Source of the DNA: Strigamia acuminata
Lineage: Eukaryota > Arthropoda > Chilopoda > Geophilomorpha > Linotaeniidae
NCBI GenBank assembly: GCA_949358305.1
Contig: OX442316.1
Location: 2,914,001-2,978,000, forward strand
Length of the DNA stretch: 64,000 bases
Direction of reading: 5' to 3'
In this document: piece by piece, positions 1 through 11,705 of the stretch
Layout of the letters: every line of letters begins with the position of its first letter
How positions within the stretch are numbered: position 1 is the stretch's first letter
The notes under the pieces: model-generated
Told to the model about the DNA's origin: nothing
The model's database searches: none
What the model saw: the letters and a program-made list of their open reading frames with translations, nothing else
Translations under genes and position numbers: made by a program

Positions 1-1665
1 TGCGTAATCAACTCGTACAACCGTCCCCGAACTTCGAACAATCTAAAACAAAAATACATTAATTAATTCCTCAAACATTGCAACAAAACGATGCAAAAAC
101 CACCTCCTAGGACTCTGTTCTTGTATAATCATATTGGCAGTGTCCCGCAAAAACAATTCCCAATCCGGAACGGGCAAATCTTGATTCGCTTGAAACGGAT
201 ACCTCAAAAACAAAAACAAAAAAATATTTTATTTTTACATTAAAATCAAAATGTGTTAAATAAATCGATAAATCGAGTCCTCACTGTTGTACTTTGGCCG
301 CCTCGCACATGAGAAAAGCTTTTCTTAAGTTCCTGTCGCTCAATTCGGCGATATTCTTCGCCAAATCGACAGGTAGAGTCAAATTCTCCTTTTTGCACAC
401 GAATTGCAAAATGTGAACAATCTAAAATACAAATTTAATTGATTTGTTTACATTTTTCAATTTATTTTCGATTTTTTGGAATTTTTTTGGAAATTTTTTA
501 GATTTTATTTTTTGGTTTTTACTTCATCGATTGTGGGTGCGGCGACTCTGATGCCCAAGCATCGGCTTCGGATTGCGGGGATGACTTTGCTGGTGGAGTT
601 GCAGCATAAGATTAGACGGCAGGTGGCCATGTATTTCTCCATCGTTCGGCGCAAGGCGTGCTGGGCGTCTTTGGTTAATCGGTCGACTTCGGCCAAGACA
701 ACCACTGAAATGTGGTCAAATGTATTAAATATTTTGTATAAAAGTTTTGTTAAATTTGTTATGTTTGAGTTTTTCATGAATTTTCAAATTCTTTCAAGAA
801 AGTTTATGAAATCTTTTGATTTTGATGAAATTTTATGAAATTTTCGATTTTTGTGAAATATCGATGAAATTTTCAGATTTTTGATGAAATATCGAAGAAA
901 ATTTCAGATTATTAATTAAAAATTGATACAATTTTCAGATTTTTGATGAAATATTGAAGAAACTTTCAGATTTTTGATGAAATATTGAAGAAACTTTCAG
1001 ATTTATGATGAAAAATTGATAAAATTTTTAGATTTTTCATGAAATATTGATGAAACTTTCAGATTTTTGGTGAAAAATTGATAAAATTTACAGATTTTTC
1101 ATGAAATATTGATGAAACTTTCACATTTTTGATGAAAAATTGATAAAATTTACAGATTTTTCATGAAAATCCAAACAAAACCAATTCGCAACCTTTAACA
1201 TTTAATCAACCTTTAAACTCTTTCTGCGTCGACGTCTCCAACTGATGAGTCTGCGCCACATTCTTCAACAACTCTTGAACCACAACTCGATCATAAATCC
1301 CCACATCGCTCGCATTCACTTCGATATGGTAATTACTAGCGATCGTACTAATCTCCAACTTCTTCTTCGATGGCGTCACAAACGTCTGTTGCTCTATCCT
1401 CAATTTCTCCACCCCCGACCCGTATATCTCGCGCAGCACACACATAATCCTCGTCTTCTTCCCGGCCCCCGACGGACCGTAAACCAACAAATGCGGGAAA
1501 TCGCCGCATTGCACCTGAACACAAAAAATCAAATAAAATCAATTTAAAATTCATGCGCACAATTTTATATCGATTTACTAGTTTCTTTAGGTGAGCCGCT
1601 TGTTCTTTGTGATAATCCAACTTATTCAGGGACGTAGGACGGTATTTATCGACCCATAAACTCAT
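1..1665 (-). CDS. RFC3: Replication factor C subunit 3 (partial, 3' end beyond window)
   Basis: Small AAA+ subunit of the RFC clamp loader, which loads PCNA on primed DNA in the nucleus. Six exons fit in phase: 1579-1665, 1211-1514, 523-704, 285-421, 104-202 and 1-42, giving 283 residues; the family has about 355, so roughly 70 are off the left edge. The start [10 protein letters not shown] is the family N terminus. The Walker A motif GPSGAGKK is at residues 42-49. The Walker B region is the degenerate EVD at 136-138 and the SRC motif is at 177-179; a degenerate Walker B is usual for this subunit. Splice sites are GT-AG throughout. The third intron (705-1210) is filled by a tandem repeat. Residues read from each exon match the animal family closely, so the call is secure; only the 3' end is missing. 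Confidence 0.95.
800..1165. repeat. AT-rich minisatellite in an RFC3 intron
   Basis: About a dozen degenerate copies of a roughly 31-bp unit built on GATTTTTGATGAAATATTGA and an ACTTTCA segment. It occupies most of the intron and leaves both exon borders clean. Confidence 0.8.
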
Positions 1666-1869
1666 TTTAGATAACCGTTAAACCAATGAAAACAAAATGG
1701 TTTCCCGCCTTATTATTACAATCGTCAAACGGTGGCGCTGTGTCAAAATGAGTAAATTATACAAATATATAAATTAATATAAATACACAAGTTTAATCGA
1801 TTTTTTTTTACAGAATTTTCACTTCTATACATTTTTTAAAAAAAATTTTCAAAACATTTTAAAAAATCT

Positions 1870-2523
1870 CTACCGGCGATGTTTCACATTTCTTTTCGGC
1901 GGGGATTTTGAATTTTGCCCACTTCTCATTTTCTTCAAACCCACTTTCTTCGGATTGCCCCGCTCGCATTTCTTCCTCGATTTAAGCTGTTCAAGTCTCT
2001 TGCTCTTTCTTTTCAACGCCGCTTTCTCCAAAACACTCATCGGCTTCTCCTTGCTTGCGTTCATCTTTAAATTAATCGGAAATCTCAACGGACACCTCCC
2101 GCAATAAAGAAAACGTCGTCTCAAACAACCATAGCTAATTCCCTGATTCAACGAGTCTTTTACGATCTGGAATAATTTCTCGTCGTCGTCGAGTATCTTG
2201 TAACGTTTTCTCATGTAACGACAGATCTCCTTAGCGGTCACGCCGACCCCGCTGTCCAGACGATGTAGCGCGTCCATAACCAGCTTAAAAACTGTCTGAT
2301 CGTCGTTTAAATTCACAAATGCGCGGACATTTTTTAAATTTCGCGCCTTAAATGCGTTGTAGTCGTTTGATCGGTTGGTGGAGGAGGCTCCGCTACTGCT
2401 CGTCGCGGTGCTGCTAGATTGGCTTGTGCGGCCACTGCTAGAACTATTTGTGGAGCTCGAATCGACGGAACGGAATCGACGGTTGATGGCGTTTGAGCGG
2501 TGCTTTCGGTTGGGTAGAATCAT
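1870..2523 (-). CDS. Basic protein with a possible winged-helix (H15/DUF4777-like) domain
   Basis: Intronless 217-residue frame starting at the ATG at 2523. The first 52 residues are Ser/Thr-rich (polySer runs). Residues about 73-150 form the only ordered-looking segment: VFKLVMDALHRLDSG, then TAKEICRYMRKRY and a run ending GCLRRRFLYCGRCPLRF. The spacing and the G-V-TAKEI pattern resemble helix-turn-helix modules of the histone H1/H15 or insect DUF4777 type; this is inference, not a firm match. The tail from about 155 is strongly Lys/Arg-rich, suggesting a nuclear, nucleic-acid-binding protein. GC is higher than the flanks and the frame is long for this AT-rich DNA, which supports real coding. 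It lies 204 bp downstream of the RFC3 start, same strand. A retrocopy origin is possible given the lack of introns. Confidence 0.7.
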   Translation of the reverse strand: MILPNRKHRSNAINRRFRSVDSSSTNSSSSGRTSQSSSTATSSSGASSTNRSNDYNAFKARNLKNVRAFVNLNDDQTVFKLVMDALHRLDSGVGVTAKEICRYMRKRYKILDDDEKLFQIVKDSLNQGISYGCLRRRFLYCGRCPLRFPINLKMNASKEKPMSVLEKAALKRKSKRLEQLKSRKKCERGNPKKVGLKKMRSGQNSKSPPKRNVKHRR

Positions 2524-3226
2524 GGTTTTCAGCGACTAAGCCACGGTTTGGAGGCTTTTGATTTAGTTTGCTTGCGAGAGGGATTTTCAGAACAAAATGT
2601 GTGACAATAAAAGAGTAACAATGGCGATTGGATTTATTATTCTCGTGAAATTGTATTTTTCTGCGTTTTTCTTCTAGAAAATGGCGGTAGATAGCGCTGC
2701 TGTGCCGCCATGATGGATTGCACTGAATGCACGGGATCGGGTTTGGTACGAATGACTGAAAAATCGGATAAAAAAAGATGAGAAAATTATTTTAAATTGG
2801 TAAATAGAGGTTTGAATTCGCATTGAAAATTTGGAAATTTATTTTTTCAAACTGGCGATAGATGGCGTCAATGTGACGCCATGATGGATCGCCGATAGGG
2901 TCAAAGTGCAATCCGTGAAAATCGGATAAAAAACATGAAATAAAGTACGAAAATCGTAAAATAAATTTGTTAAATGAAAATTTGATTGTTTTCACGTGAT
3001 TTTGTGCAAATAAGCACCAAATTAGCCGTGAAAATAACCACTAAAAGTGAAAATAAAAAAATTGGACTTTGGACCCTAAAAGTCCAAGTCCAGATTTCAT
3101 CGAGATTTTATTGGTTCCCGATTGAATCATCTCGTAATTACGATTCTGGTACTACTCTTCACTAGTCACGAATCAGTCCCACTTGCCAGTGCAGACACAA
3201 CAGCAGCGAAAGTAGAAATCAACAAA
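2524..3226. other. Intergenic region with a degenerate tandem duplication
   Basis: This region separates the minus-strand basic gene from the plus-strand GATA gene, so it must hold both promoters. Blocks at about 2675-2790 and 2850-2945 are related: both have a GGCGATAGATGGCG-like core, a CGCCATGATGGAT segment, and end in AAATCGGATAAAAAA. No TATA box is evident. A candidate initiator (ATCAGTCC) lies near 3171 upstream of the GATA start. Confidence 0.5.
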
Positions 3227-4652
3227 ATGATGAAGGTAAAACTTTGCACATTTTCACTCGTAATCACAAGAGTGATAGACAATATAGTTAAGATTTAATT
3301 CATCCCAACGACCCAACACCAATTAGATTAGTTAATTCAGTTTTCGGACTCTTATTTCAGGTGCCAGCACACTTATTCACCGAATGTTACCAACAAATCA
3401 ACCCGATTGACATCAATAGTCGACAAAACGATGAATTAAACGATGGTTTAGCGACTAAAACGTTGGGAAACACTTCCGAAAGCATCGTTGAAAGCAATTA
3501 CAATGCTAATAACGTTTGGGAATACCCGATGTTGTGTTATAATTGCGGAACTTTTGCGTCGCCGTTGTGGACAACCGATGCAAATGGATATAGTTTGTGT
3601 AATAATTGTTGTTATCAACGGAAACGTGTTTCGATTGATCGTCCGTACACGAAAACGAAGCGACAGGTGAGTTTTATTGATTTTTTTCGTAGTTTTAATT
3701 CACTTTTTGATTTGATTCAATTTTTTTTTGTGATTTTGAATCACTTTATTGATTTTTTTGCGGTTTTAATTCAAGTTTTGGATTTTCTTTGTGATTTTGA
3801 TTCAATTTTTTGATTTTCTTTGTGATTTTGATTCAATTTTTATTTTTTCTAATTTCAATTCAATTTTTGAATTTTTTTGTGATTTTAATTTAATTTTTTG
3901 TAATTTAATTAATTTTTTTGTGATTTAATTTAATTTTTCGTGATTTAATTCAATTTTTAAATTTTTTTGTGATTTTGATTCAATTTTCTGGTCTTTTTTT
4001 ACTTTTCAGACGAATCCCGAAGTCCTTAAAAAATGTTTTAATTGTCAGACGGATAAAACGACTCTTTGGCGAAGGAATAACGAGGGTGAACGTGTTTGCA
4101 ATTCTTGTGGACTTTATTTCAAGACGCACGGCTATAATCGTCCGCCATCCATGAGGAAAGAAACGATCCAAACCAGGAGACGAAAACCAAAGAATATTCG
4201 TAGTGGAAACAACAACCAACCAACCCCTCGTAAGTACACATACCAACACAAAAACACGACTAAACTCGTTCGTTTTTGTGTTTGTTTACCTTTTCGACTC
4301 TGGCTGGCAGCCATTTTGAATTTGGTAGTAAAAAAAAATCAAAACCAAACATAAACAACTTGAAAATCAATCTAAAACCACTAAAAACAGAGACTTTGAG
4401 CGTATTAAAATATATAATTTCTTCATTCCAGTGGCCAATTTCAATGGATTTGATCCCACAAGTGCGCCGTACTACATAAATACATCTACCGAAGCCTATA
4501 AAGTTCCGATTTCTCTACCAAACGACGCTCTCCCACTGTATTCTACAGTATCGAACCCTCCACCGCCATATTGCTCATCTTTAGCACCGATTACAACACC
4601 GGAAAATTATGTGAATCTGGAAAATATTCAATGTTCAATAAACAATTTATAA
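3227..4652 (+). CDS. GATA-type transcription factor with a divergent N-terminal finger
   Basis: Sequence-specific nuclear transcription factor. Four exons join in phase: 3227-3235 (only MMK), 3361-3666, 4010-4229 and 4432-4652, giving 251 residues. Finger 1 (residues 62-86) keeps the C-x2-C-x17-C-x2-C spacing, but its distal part reads [10 protein letters not shown] where the family has CNACGLY. Finger 2 (114-138) is canonical: [31 protein letters not shown], then the basic tail [13 protein letters not shown] factors of animals pair an N finger that modulates binding and recruits cofactors with a DNA-binding C finger. The protein is short, ending in a Pro/Ser/Tyr-rich tail. The first coding exon is tiny and its placement rests on the ATGATGAAG|gtaaaa donor and on phase. 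I cannot say which arthropod GATA paralogue this is. Confidence 0.88.
3680..4005. repeat. Degenerate tandem repeat in the GATA intron 2
   Basis: Repeats of a TTTTTTTGTGATTTTGATTC-like unit of 20-30 bp fill the intron between the two zinc-finger exons, up to the acceptor at 4009. Confidence 0.75.
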
Positions 4653-5168
4653 TTTTAATAGAAATTTCGTTTTGTCTGTGGTTTTATTCAATGAATTTCC
4701 GGTCAATTCAACCGAAAATGCTAATAAAGTAAAAATAAAAATCTGCTTTCGACAGTCAAACATGGAGTCAACATTGTGACTAGCGACATCTGTTGGAGTC
4801 TTATTTAACCAGACAACTACGGAAAACTCACAACAAAACTCCCCCATTTTTAATGTCACATGTCGCAGAAATCCGAGAAATCTGTCAACAGGGTGAAGGT
4901 CACGACTCGTGATTGGTCGATTAATGCTTTCATTTCAAAAACAAATAATGTAAATAAATTAACAAATAATAAAATAATAATCAACATCGAAGCATTTTGT
5001 TATTAATTTTATAATGAAATTAATTTTGATTTGGTTTTTAATTAGATATTAAATATATTGACGTGCGATGACGCAATTTGACCTAATTCTCGCTAAGTTT
5101 GTGCATAATAGTTTGTGTCCGCTGTCCAGTGCGGTGTCTAGACCACGTGCGTGTTCGCTCCGTCCAAA
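4653..5168. promoter_or_regulatory. Intergenic region and likely TAF7 promoter
   Basis: The 3' flank of the GATA gene is followed by AT-rich DNA. A GC-richer 100 bp before the TAF7 start contains a CACGTG E-box at 5144-5149. No TATA box is visible. The exact transcription start cannot be placed from sequence alone. Confidence 0.4.
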
Positions 5169-6122
5169 ATGTCCGCGAAAACGAACCCACCGGTTAATAA
5201 ACTGCGCGTGAACGTCCCAGTCGAGTTGGAAAACAATTTCATACTCAGATTACCCGCGGAACAGTCCGAGACACTGAGAAAAGCGCTCCGCTCGTCCAAT
5301 TCGAGCATCGAAAAGCGCCTCATGATAGACATTAAACCCGACATGCGCCACGCGGTGGTGAAATTCGACAGGTGGAAATTCGGCGCGAGATTCGAAGATT
5401 TGCCCTGCATTTGCGAATCGCTGAAAACCATCGACAGAAAACTCTTCTACAAGGTGGCGGACATCAGCCAAATCCTCCTTTGCACGCACGAAACGTCCGA
5501 CAGCAGCGACGGAAAAAATCACAGTCCCGACAAAAGCGAAAGCTTTCTGCACCGGCACGGCCTAACGAAACCGTTGAAGAATGTGCGGAAACGGCGCTTC
5601 CGGAAGACTTTGAGGAAGGTTGGCGGGCTGAACGAGGTGGCCGACACGGAGAAAGAGGTGAGGAGGTTGATTAGAGTGGACAATGAGGCCGTGAGTGTGC
5701 GTTGGGAGGTGCTCGAGGAGCCGGTGGTTCCGGTGGATCCGGTGCGGAAGCGGAAGGTTCCGACGGAGGAAGATATTTTCGGGGTTGTTAGCAGCTCGTC
5801 CGAGGATGAGATTGCGAATTATATCGATACGAGTGAGGATGATGAAGATGAGGGTCGTTCGTTTACCGGAAGTGGTGGAGCGGAAGCGGAAGAGGCGGAG
5901 TTGCAAATGGAGGTTGGGGTTGGAGATGGTGTGGATGTTTTGGAGGTTAGGAGGGAAGAGATTAAGGAGCAACTTGCGAGTTTGCAAGCGAAAAAGAAGA
6001 CGACTGAGTCGGTTGTTAAAAGTGTGAAGAATCAGGCTTTGAAGCAGAGGTTTTTGGATACGATTAGTGAGCTTGTGGAGATGGAGAATGATCTTAAAGT
6101 TCAGTGTGAGAAACTTGAGTGA
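5169..6122 (+). CDS. TAF7: Transcription initiation factor TFIID subunit 7
   Basis: TFIID subunit that binds TAF1 and restrains its acetyltransferase activity during assembly of the preinitiation complex. Intronless, 317 residues, close to the usual family length. The TAFII55 N-terminal domain runs from about 19 to 183: NNFILRLPAE, the DLPCICESLKTIDRKLFYK block (78-95), KPLKNVRKRRFRKT (134-147) and the closing EKEVRRLI...EAVSVRWEV block (161-181), all family hallmarks. After that come an acidic Ser/Glu/Asp stretch (about 195-245) and a C-terminal coiled-coil-like region rich in Glu, Leu and Lys, as expected. I chose ATG 5169 because the upstream in-frame extension has no ATG and the family starts near this point. 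Very secure call. Confidence 0.97.
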   Translation: MSAKTNPPVNKLRVNVPVELENNFILRLPAEQSETLRKALRSSNSSIEKRLMIDIKPDMRHAVVKFDRWKFGARFEDLPCICESLKTIDRKLFYKVADISQILLCTHETSDSSDGKNHSPDKSESFLHRHGLTKPLKNVRKRRFRKTLRKVGGLNEVADTEKEVRRLIRVDNEAVSVRWEVLEEPVVPVDPVRKRKVPTEEDIFGVVSSSSEDEIANYIDTSEDDEDEGRSFTGSGGAEAEEAELQMEVGVGDGVDVLEVRREEIKEQLASLQAKKKTTESVVKSVKNQALKQRFLDTISELVEMENDLKVQCEKLE

Positions 6123-7170
6123 AGTTTGAGGGAAATTTGGTGATGTTTATTGAAATTTATTGAAAATTGGTGAAATTTTGTGAAATTTATTGAAAATTGG
6201 TGAAATTTGTGTGAAATTTTGATGAAATTTTGTGAAATTTATTGAAAATTGGTGAAATTTGTGTGAAATTTGGATGAAATTTGGTGAAATTTGAGTGAAA
6301 TTTGGTGAAGTATATTGAAATTTAATGAAAATTGGTGAAATTGGAGAGAAAGTTATCGAAAATAGGTAAAATTGGAATCAAATTTATTGAAAATTGGTGA
6401 AATTTTGTGAAATTTATTACAAATAAATGAAAAATTTGTGAAATTCTAGTAAAATTTTGTGAAATTTATTACAAATAAATGAAAAATTTGTGAAATTCTA
6501 GTAAAATTTTGTGAAATTTATTACAAATAAATGAAAAATTTGTGAAATTCTAGTAAAATTTTGTGAAATTTATTACAAATAAATGAAAAATTTGTGAAAT
6601 TCTAGTAAAATTTTGTGAAATTTATTACAAATAAATGAAAAATTTGTGAAATTCTAGTAAAATTTTGTGAAATTTATTACAAATAAATGAAAAATTTGTG
6701 AAATTCTAGTAAAATTTTGTGAAATTTATTACAAATAAATGAAAAATTTGTGAAATTCTAGTAAAATTTTGTGAAATTTATTACAAATAAATGAAAAATT
6801 TGTGAAATTCTAGTAAAATTTTGTGAAATTTATTACAAATAAATGAAAAATTTGTGAAATTCTAGTAAAATTTTGTGAAATTTATTACAAATAAATGAAA
6901 AATTTGTGAAATTCTAGTAAAATTTTGTGAAATTCTAGTAAAATTTTGTGAAATTCTAGTAAAATTTTGTGAAATTCTAGTAAAATTTTGTGAAATTCTA
7001 GTGAAATCGATTGAAATTCTAGTGAAATTGATTGAAATTCTAGTGAAATCGATTGAAATTCTAGTGAAATTGATTGAAATTCTAGTGAAATTGATTGAAA
7101 TTGATTGAAAATTGGTGAAATTTGATTGAAATTTGAGTGAAATTTATTGTAATTGGTGAAATTTTGTGAA
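6123..7170. repeat. GTGAAATT-type satellite region with a 52-bp higher-order array
   Basis: The whole kilobase downstream of TAF7 is built from short GTGAAATT-containing units. Between about 6400 and 6920 a 52-bp unit (containing TTATTACAAATAAATG and TTCTAGTAAAATTTTG) repeats about ten times almost without change; the spacing of AAATAAATG at 6421 and 6473 gives the 52-bp period. After 6920 it collapses to a shorter AAATTCTAGTAAAATTTTGTG unit and then to a variant containing GAAATTGATTG or GAAATCGATTG. Confidence 0.9.
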
Positions 7171-8645
7171 ATTTAAATAAATTTTTTTGTTTATACTGTA
7201 TTTAAAATCAACATTCATGATGATTAGATGGTTGGGTTTGTTATGTTCTAATTTATGTCAAATGATGGCGCCACTGTTATAATTTTGTGCATTTTGGTTT
7301 GTATTTTCACTTAATGATTTGATTAAAAATGAATAAAAATCAATTTTTGTCAACAACATTTTCACATCTCTTTTTAAAAAAAAATAAAAATAAAAATAAA
7401 AATAAAATAGATCACAATCAAAATCAATACCAATTAATAAATCATTAACTCACTAGATGGCACCTCACAATCAATTCCACTCTCTTATTTAAATTTCCCT
7501 CACATTATAATTTATATTTTTAATTATTCACCAAAAAAATTATTGACGAAATTATTCCACCACTTACTCAACAAAAACAAAATTTCTGTCGATTCACACA
7601 AAAAAAAAACAAAAAAAAAAAAACATCTGAATCATCAAAATTAATTTTAAAAAGAACCAAAAAAAATTTATTGACACTTACTCAACAAAAACAAAATTTC
7701 TGCTGATTTACACCAAAAAAAAAAAAAATCCAAAAACCCAAAAATGCAAAAACAATAATAAAAAAGAAATAAAAGAAAAAAAAATCGAATAAAGATTGAT
7801 GTGGAATCGACAGCTCATTTATCCATCACATAAGATGCTGCGCTTTCATCCCAGGGACCACGAACAAGCAAATCGTAGGAATTAGCATGTAAAGAGCAAA
7901 TTCATCATAATCCCTCTCGTTGAGAAGCGAAAAAAAGGCAAAAGGAGGCAAAAGGAGGCGCGTATTGATGTTTTGCGAGCAACCATTATTCAAATTCAAA
8001 ATGATTCGAGCAAAAATGGCGAGAAATAAAAGGCGAGACGAAAAAAGAGAAAAAAACGAGGAAATCAAGTTTGATTGTTGCGCGAGGCAAACAGCTGTGA
8101 GTGGTAAAAATGTTTAACTTGTTCATTAATATGTTAATGAAGGCAGGCAGTTGGTCTGGTGCTGCTTATTGAACTATCAATCATGGCGGTTATAAAAGGG
8201 GGAAAATAGTTGCAGCAGTATCAATTGCTGCAGATAAGCAGAAACAGGGAGTCATGGCGCATGCGCATCTCATAGCTCATAAAACGGAATGACGCATAAG
8301 ACTTTACGTAGCTCGCATATGCAATTGGAAAAGAGCAAAGCACTTTTCTGCTAAAATCGACGTCACGAGATGAAAGAGAGAGTGGAGAGAGAGAATATGA
8401 TCATATGTGGGCAAATCCCACCCGCCATGGAAAAATGGGAGCGTGCGAAACAAGAATAAAAGCCTTTTATATCACTGTATGTGCGCTCACTCCTTGGAAA
8501 TGAAAGTGTCTTTCCATACGAGAAAAGGAGGGAGGGAGAGCGAGAAAGAAAGAAATATTGCTCGTGTATAACATTTCTAAATAGTACTGCACATGCTTAA
8601 ATGCTCTTTTCTTTTTGCTTTTTTTTTAATTTTTTGGTTTTTTTT
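7171..8645. other. Intergenic, no gene seen
   Basis: AT-rich with poly-A tracts up to about 7800. From 7800 to 8600 the sequence is more complex and less repetitive, with a purine-rich GAGA-type stretch near 8370-8390 and 8525-8555. Short open frames here lack codon bias and splice context. The complex part could contain regulatory DNA but nothing specific can be claimed. Confidence 0.5.
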
Positions 8646-8649
8646 TTGG

Positions 8650-9375
8650 GGTTAAGTGCGAAGTATTAAGGATTTTGATTTATGAAATTTTGTGAAAATT
8701 TTATCGAAGAAAAATTTATGAAAATTTATTTTATTAAATTGAATGAAATTTTATGGAATTTTTCTTATATGAAAATTTACTTTATGAAATTTTTATTATA
8801 TGGAATTTTTGTTATATGAAAATTTACTTTATGAAATTTTTATTATATGAAATTATATTTTATGAAATTTTTAGTATATGAAATTTTATTATACGAAATT
8901 TTATTTTATGAAATTTTTAGTATATGAAATTTTATTATACGAAATTTTTAGTATATGAAATTTTATTTTATGAAATTTTTAGTATATGAAATTTTATTAT
9001 ACGAAATTGAATAAAATTTTATGAAATTTTTGTTATATGAAATTTTATTTTATGAAATTGAATGAAATTTTATGAAATTTTTGTTGTATGAAATTTTATT
9101 TGATGAAATTGAATGAAATTTTATGAAATTTTTGTTATATGAAATTTTATTTTATGAAACTGAATGAAATTTTATGAAATTTTTGTTATATAGGAAATTT
9201 TATTTTATGAAATTTTTGTTATAAGAAAATTTACTTTATGAAATTTTTATTATATGAAATTTAATTTTATGAAATTTTTAGTATATGAAATTTTATTTTA
9301 TGAAATTTTTAGTGTATGAAATTTTATTATAAGAAATTGAATGAAATTTTATGAAATTTTTATTATAAGAAATTT
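8650..9375. repeat. AT-rich satellite (GAAATTTTATTTTAT type)
   Basis: Many degenerate copies of a 15-30 bp unit based on ATGAAATTTTTAGTATATG and ATGAAATTTTATTTTATG. Confidence 0.85.
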
Positions 9376-10911
9376 TTTTTTTTTTTTGTGAATGGATTTT
9401 AAATTTTTTAGAATTGAGCATTAATAAATTTAATATGAAAATGAATGTAATTAAAGTTAAATAGTTTTTTTTGGAGGTTTTTTGGAGGTTTTTTTGTGGA
9501 TGGTGATTTAAAATTGCGTTTAATTTATTTATGGAAAGATGGAGTTTTGTTTTTGAATTATTTGGAATAGAAAGATGAAAAATTTGGTTTGGTTAATCTT
9601 TCGTGGCATTGAAAGAGGTTTTGAATATTTTAAATTTACTTTTCTTATAGTTTTTTAATATTTTAAATTTATCTTTTATTAGTTTTTTAATATTTTAAAT
9701 ATTCTTCAATTCCTAAAATATTTTTCTTTTAAATTTTGAAATCATTATCTAATTAATTTGTAATATATTTTTCAATTATTTAAAAAAATATTTTCAAATT
9801 ATTTTTTTAACATTAAATTATTCATTTATTTGTACTAAATTTTTTTTTGAACAAAACATGTTAAAATTAAAAAAAAATTGAACTTAATTAAATTTTTCCC
9901 AACTAATTAAAAAAAAATTGTAGAACATTTTTCAATCAATTCCTTAAAATAAATTTTTGAAGACATATTTATTAAAATTTAAAAAAAAAAAAAGATTTAA
10001 TATGGTGATTTAAAATTGCATTCAATTTAAATATGCTAAGTTGGAGAGGTTTATTCTAAATTATTTACCATAAAAAGACTAAAAAAAAAAAAAACCAAAA
10101 AAATCAACTTTAATAAATTTTTGATTAATTTTCCAACCAACTTTAAAATATTCTCCAAAGAAAGAGAAACTGTTCATTTAATGTTTGTCCTCTAATTTGG
10201 TAAATTGCTGCTGGATAACAGTGACCATTTATTTTTATGATGTTGTTGGCCAGAATGTTTTATGTCCTTCTTCCAGACTAAAAAATTTTTTATGCTTTCA
10301 TTTTCATTTTATTACATTTTAAATAAATAAAAATCTTTAAGGCATAAAATACATGTTGAAACGAGCTCTCCTATGTGGATTTATTATACAATATTCAGCT
10401 ATAGGGATTATTATTTAAAAAAGAATAATGCTTAGCATAAAAATCTAGTAATGTTGGAGTATTAAAACTGTATATGGTTTTGAGGATTTTCTAGAAGCGT
10501 CATTAGGTGGGCTTCACTGCAGTGTGTGTGTCTTTATTTGAAAATCAATACATATAAACAAACTCTCCATCACCTCAATATTTAAATGTACTAAAATGCT
10601 GTTGGCTGGGGAAAACAAAATTCAATATTGTGTCAAGAACCTTTTTTGAATATTCACAATTTCTATTTTTTTTTATTAAAATATTTTTTTTTTGTCAGGG
10701 GTTTATAATTTTTTTTAATGTTTTAGATTCCAAAGGAAATGCCCCATTAATTTATAAATATGATCCTGTCTTTTATTTGCTAAGTAAACCTGTTTATTAA
10801 AGTTGGCCGGTTGAAGCCGTGCTCCGAATAAATTTCTTTTTCATAAATTAACGCTAGGAAAAGGGAATAAAATAATAAACGAGAATATTTGTGCTTTTTA
10901 ATCATTTTAGG
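9376..10911. other. AT-rich intergenic DNA, no gene seen
   Basis: Mostly poly-A and poly-T interrupted sequence with no repeat of clear period and no open frame worth calling. Confidence 0.5.
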
Positions 10912-11705
10912 GACGGTAGAAGCTCGTTATAACGAATAGCAAGGGACTCGAGAAAATTGTTCGTTATGTAACGAAGAAAAATTAAATTTTATACAATCAG
11001 GCTTCATTATAAAGAATCTCTCTCGTTATAACGAATCTCTTTCATTATAACGAATCTCTCTCGTTATAACGAGATTTTTTTAACGTGGTGTTCTATGGCC
11101 ACTCAACCAACCAAGCGATTTTTAAGTATTCGTTTTAACGAAGAATTCGTTATATCGCGGTTCGTTATAACGGGGTTAGACTGTATTTACATTAAATCTT
11201 TTTAGCATGGTGTTCTACCTAACAAACCAACCATGTCATTTTCAAAAATTCATTAAAACAAAAATTCGTTATAAAAACATTCGTTATAACAAAAAATTAT
11301 TCTTACCTGGTTAGTTATAACGGTGCACGACTGTAATCTGGAGCACTAAAATTCGTTATATAAAAAATTTTTAAAATGCTGTTCTACGGTGACCAACAAA
11401 GCAAGTCATTTTTAAAAATTCGTCATTACAAAAATTCGTTATAACAAAAATTCGTTATAACGAATTTTCGTTATAACAATGTTCGACTATAATTCGAAAA
11501 AAAATTCATTACATTTAAAAATTTTAACATGGTGTTCCACAGATGTCATTTTAAAAAATTCGTTGTAAAAATATCTCGTTATAACAAAAATTTATTACAA
11601 CGCGGTTCATTACAAATATTCACAATAGTAACATCCAAAATTCGTTACACCGACAATCATCAACATTTTTCCACAAAACAAAATCGTAATTCGTTATAAC
11701 GAGAT
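10912..11705. mobile_element. Pogo/Tigger-like non-autonomous repeat block rich in CGTTATAACG palindromes
   Basis: The palindrome CGTTATAACG and variants recur more than a dozen times. The left edge has CGGTAGAAGCTCGTTATAACG near 10915. Sub-units end in CGTTATAACGGGGTTAGACTGTA near 11188, GTGCACGACTGTA near 11335 and GTTCGACTATA near 11492; read in reverse these start TACAGTC or TATAGTC, like pogo/Tigger termini. A segment containing GGTGTTCTA and CAACCAACCAAG recurs at roughly 150-190 bp spacing about four times, so the block is a tandemly repeated derivative. No transposase is present. Class assignment is from general knowledge of pogo-type ends. Confidence 0.65.

Noticed and set aside
476-838. 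120-residue plus-strand frame
   Set aside because: Antisense of RFC3 exon 3 (523-704), running into an AT-rich intron.
5562-5987. 141-residue minus-strand frame
   Set aside because: Antisense of TAF7.
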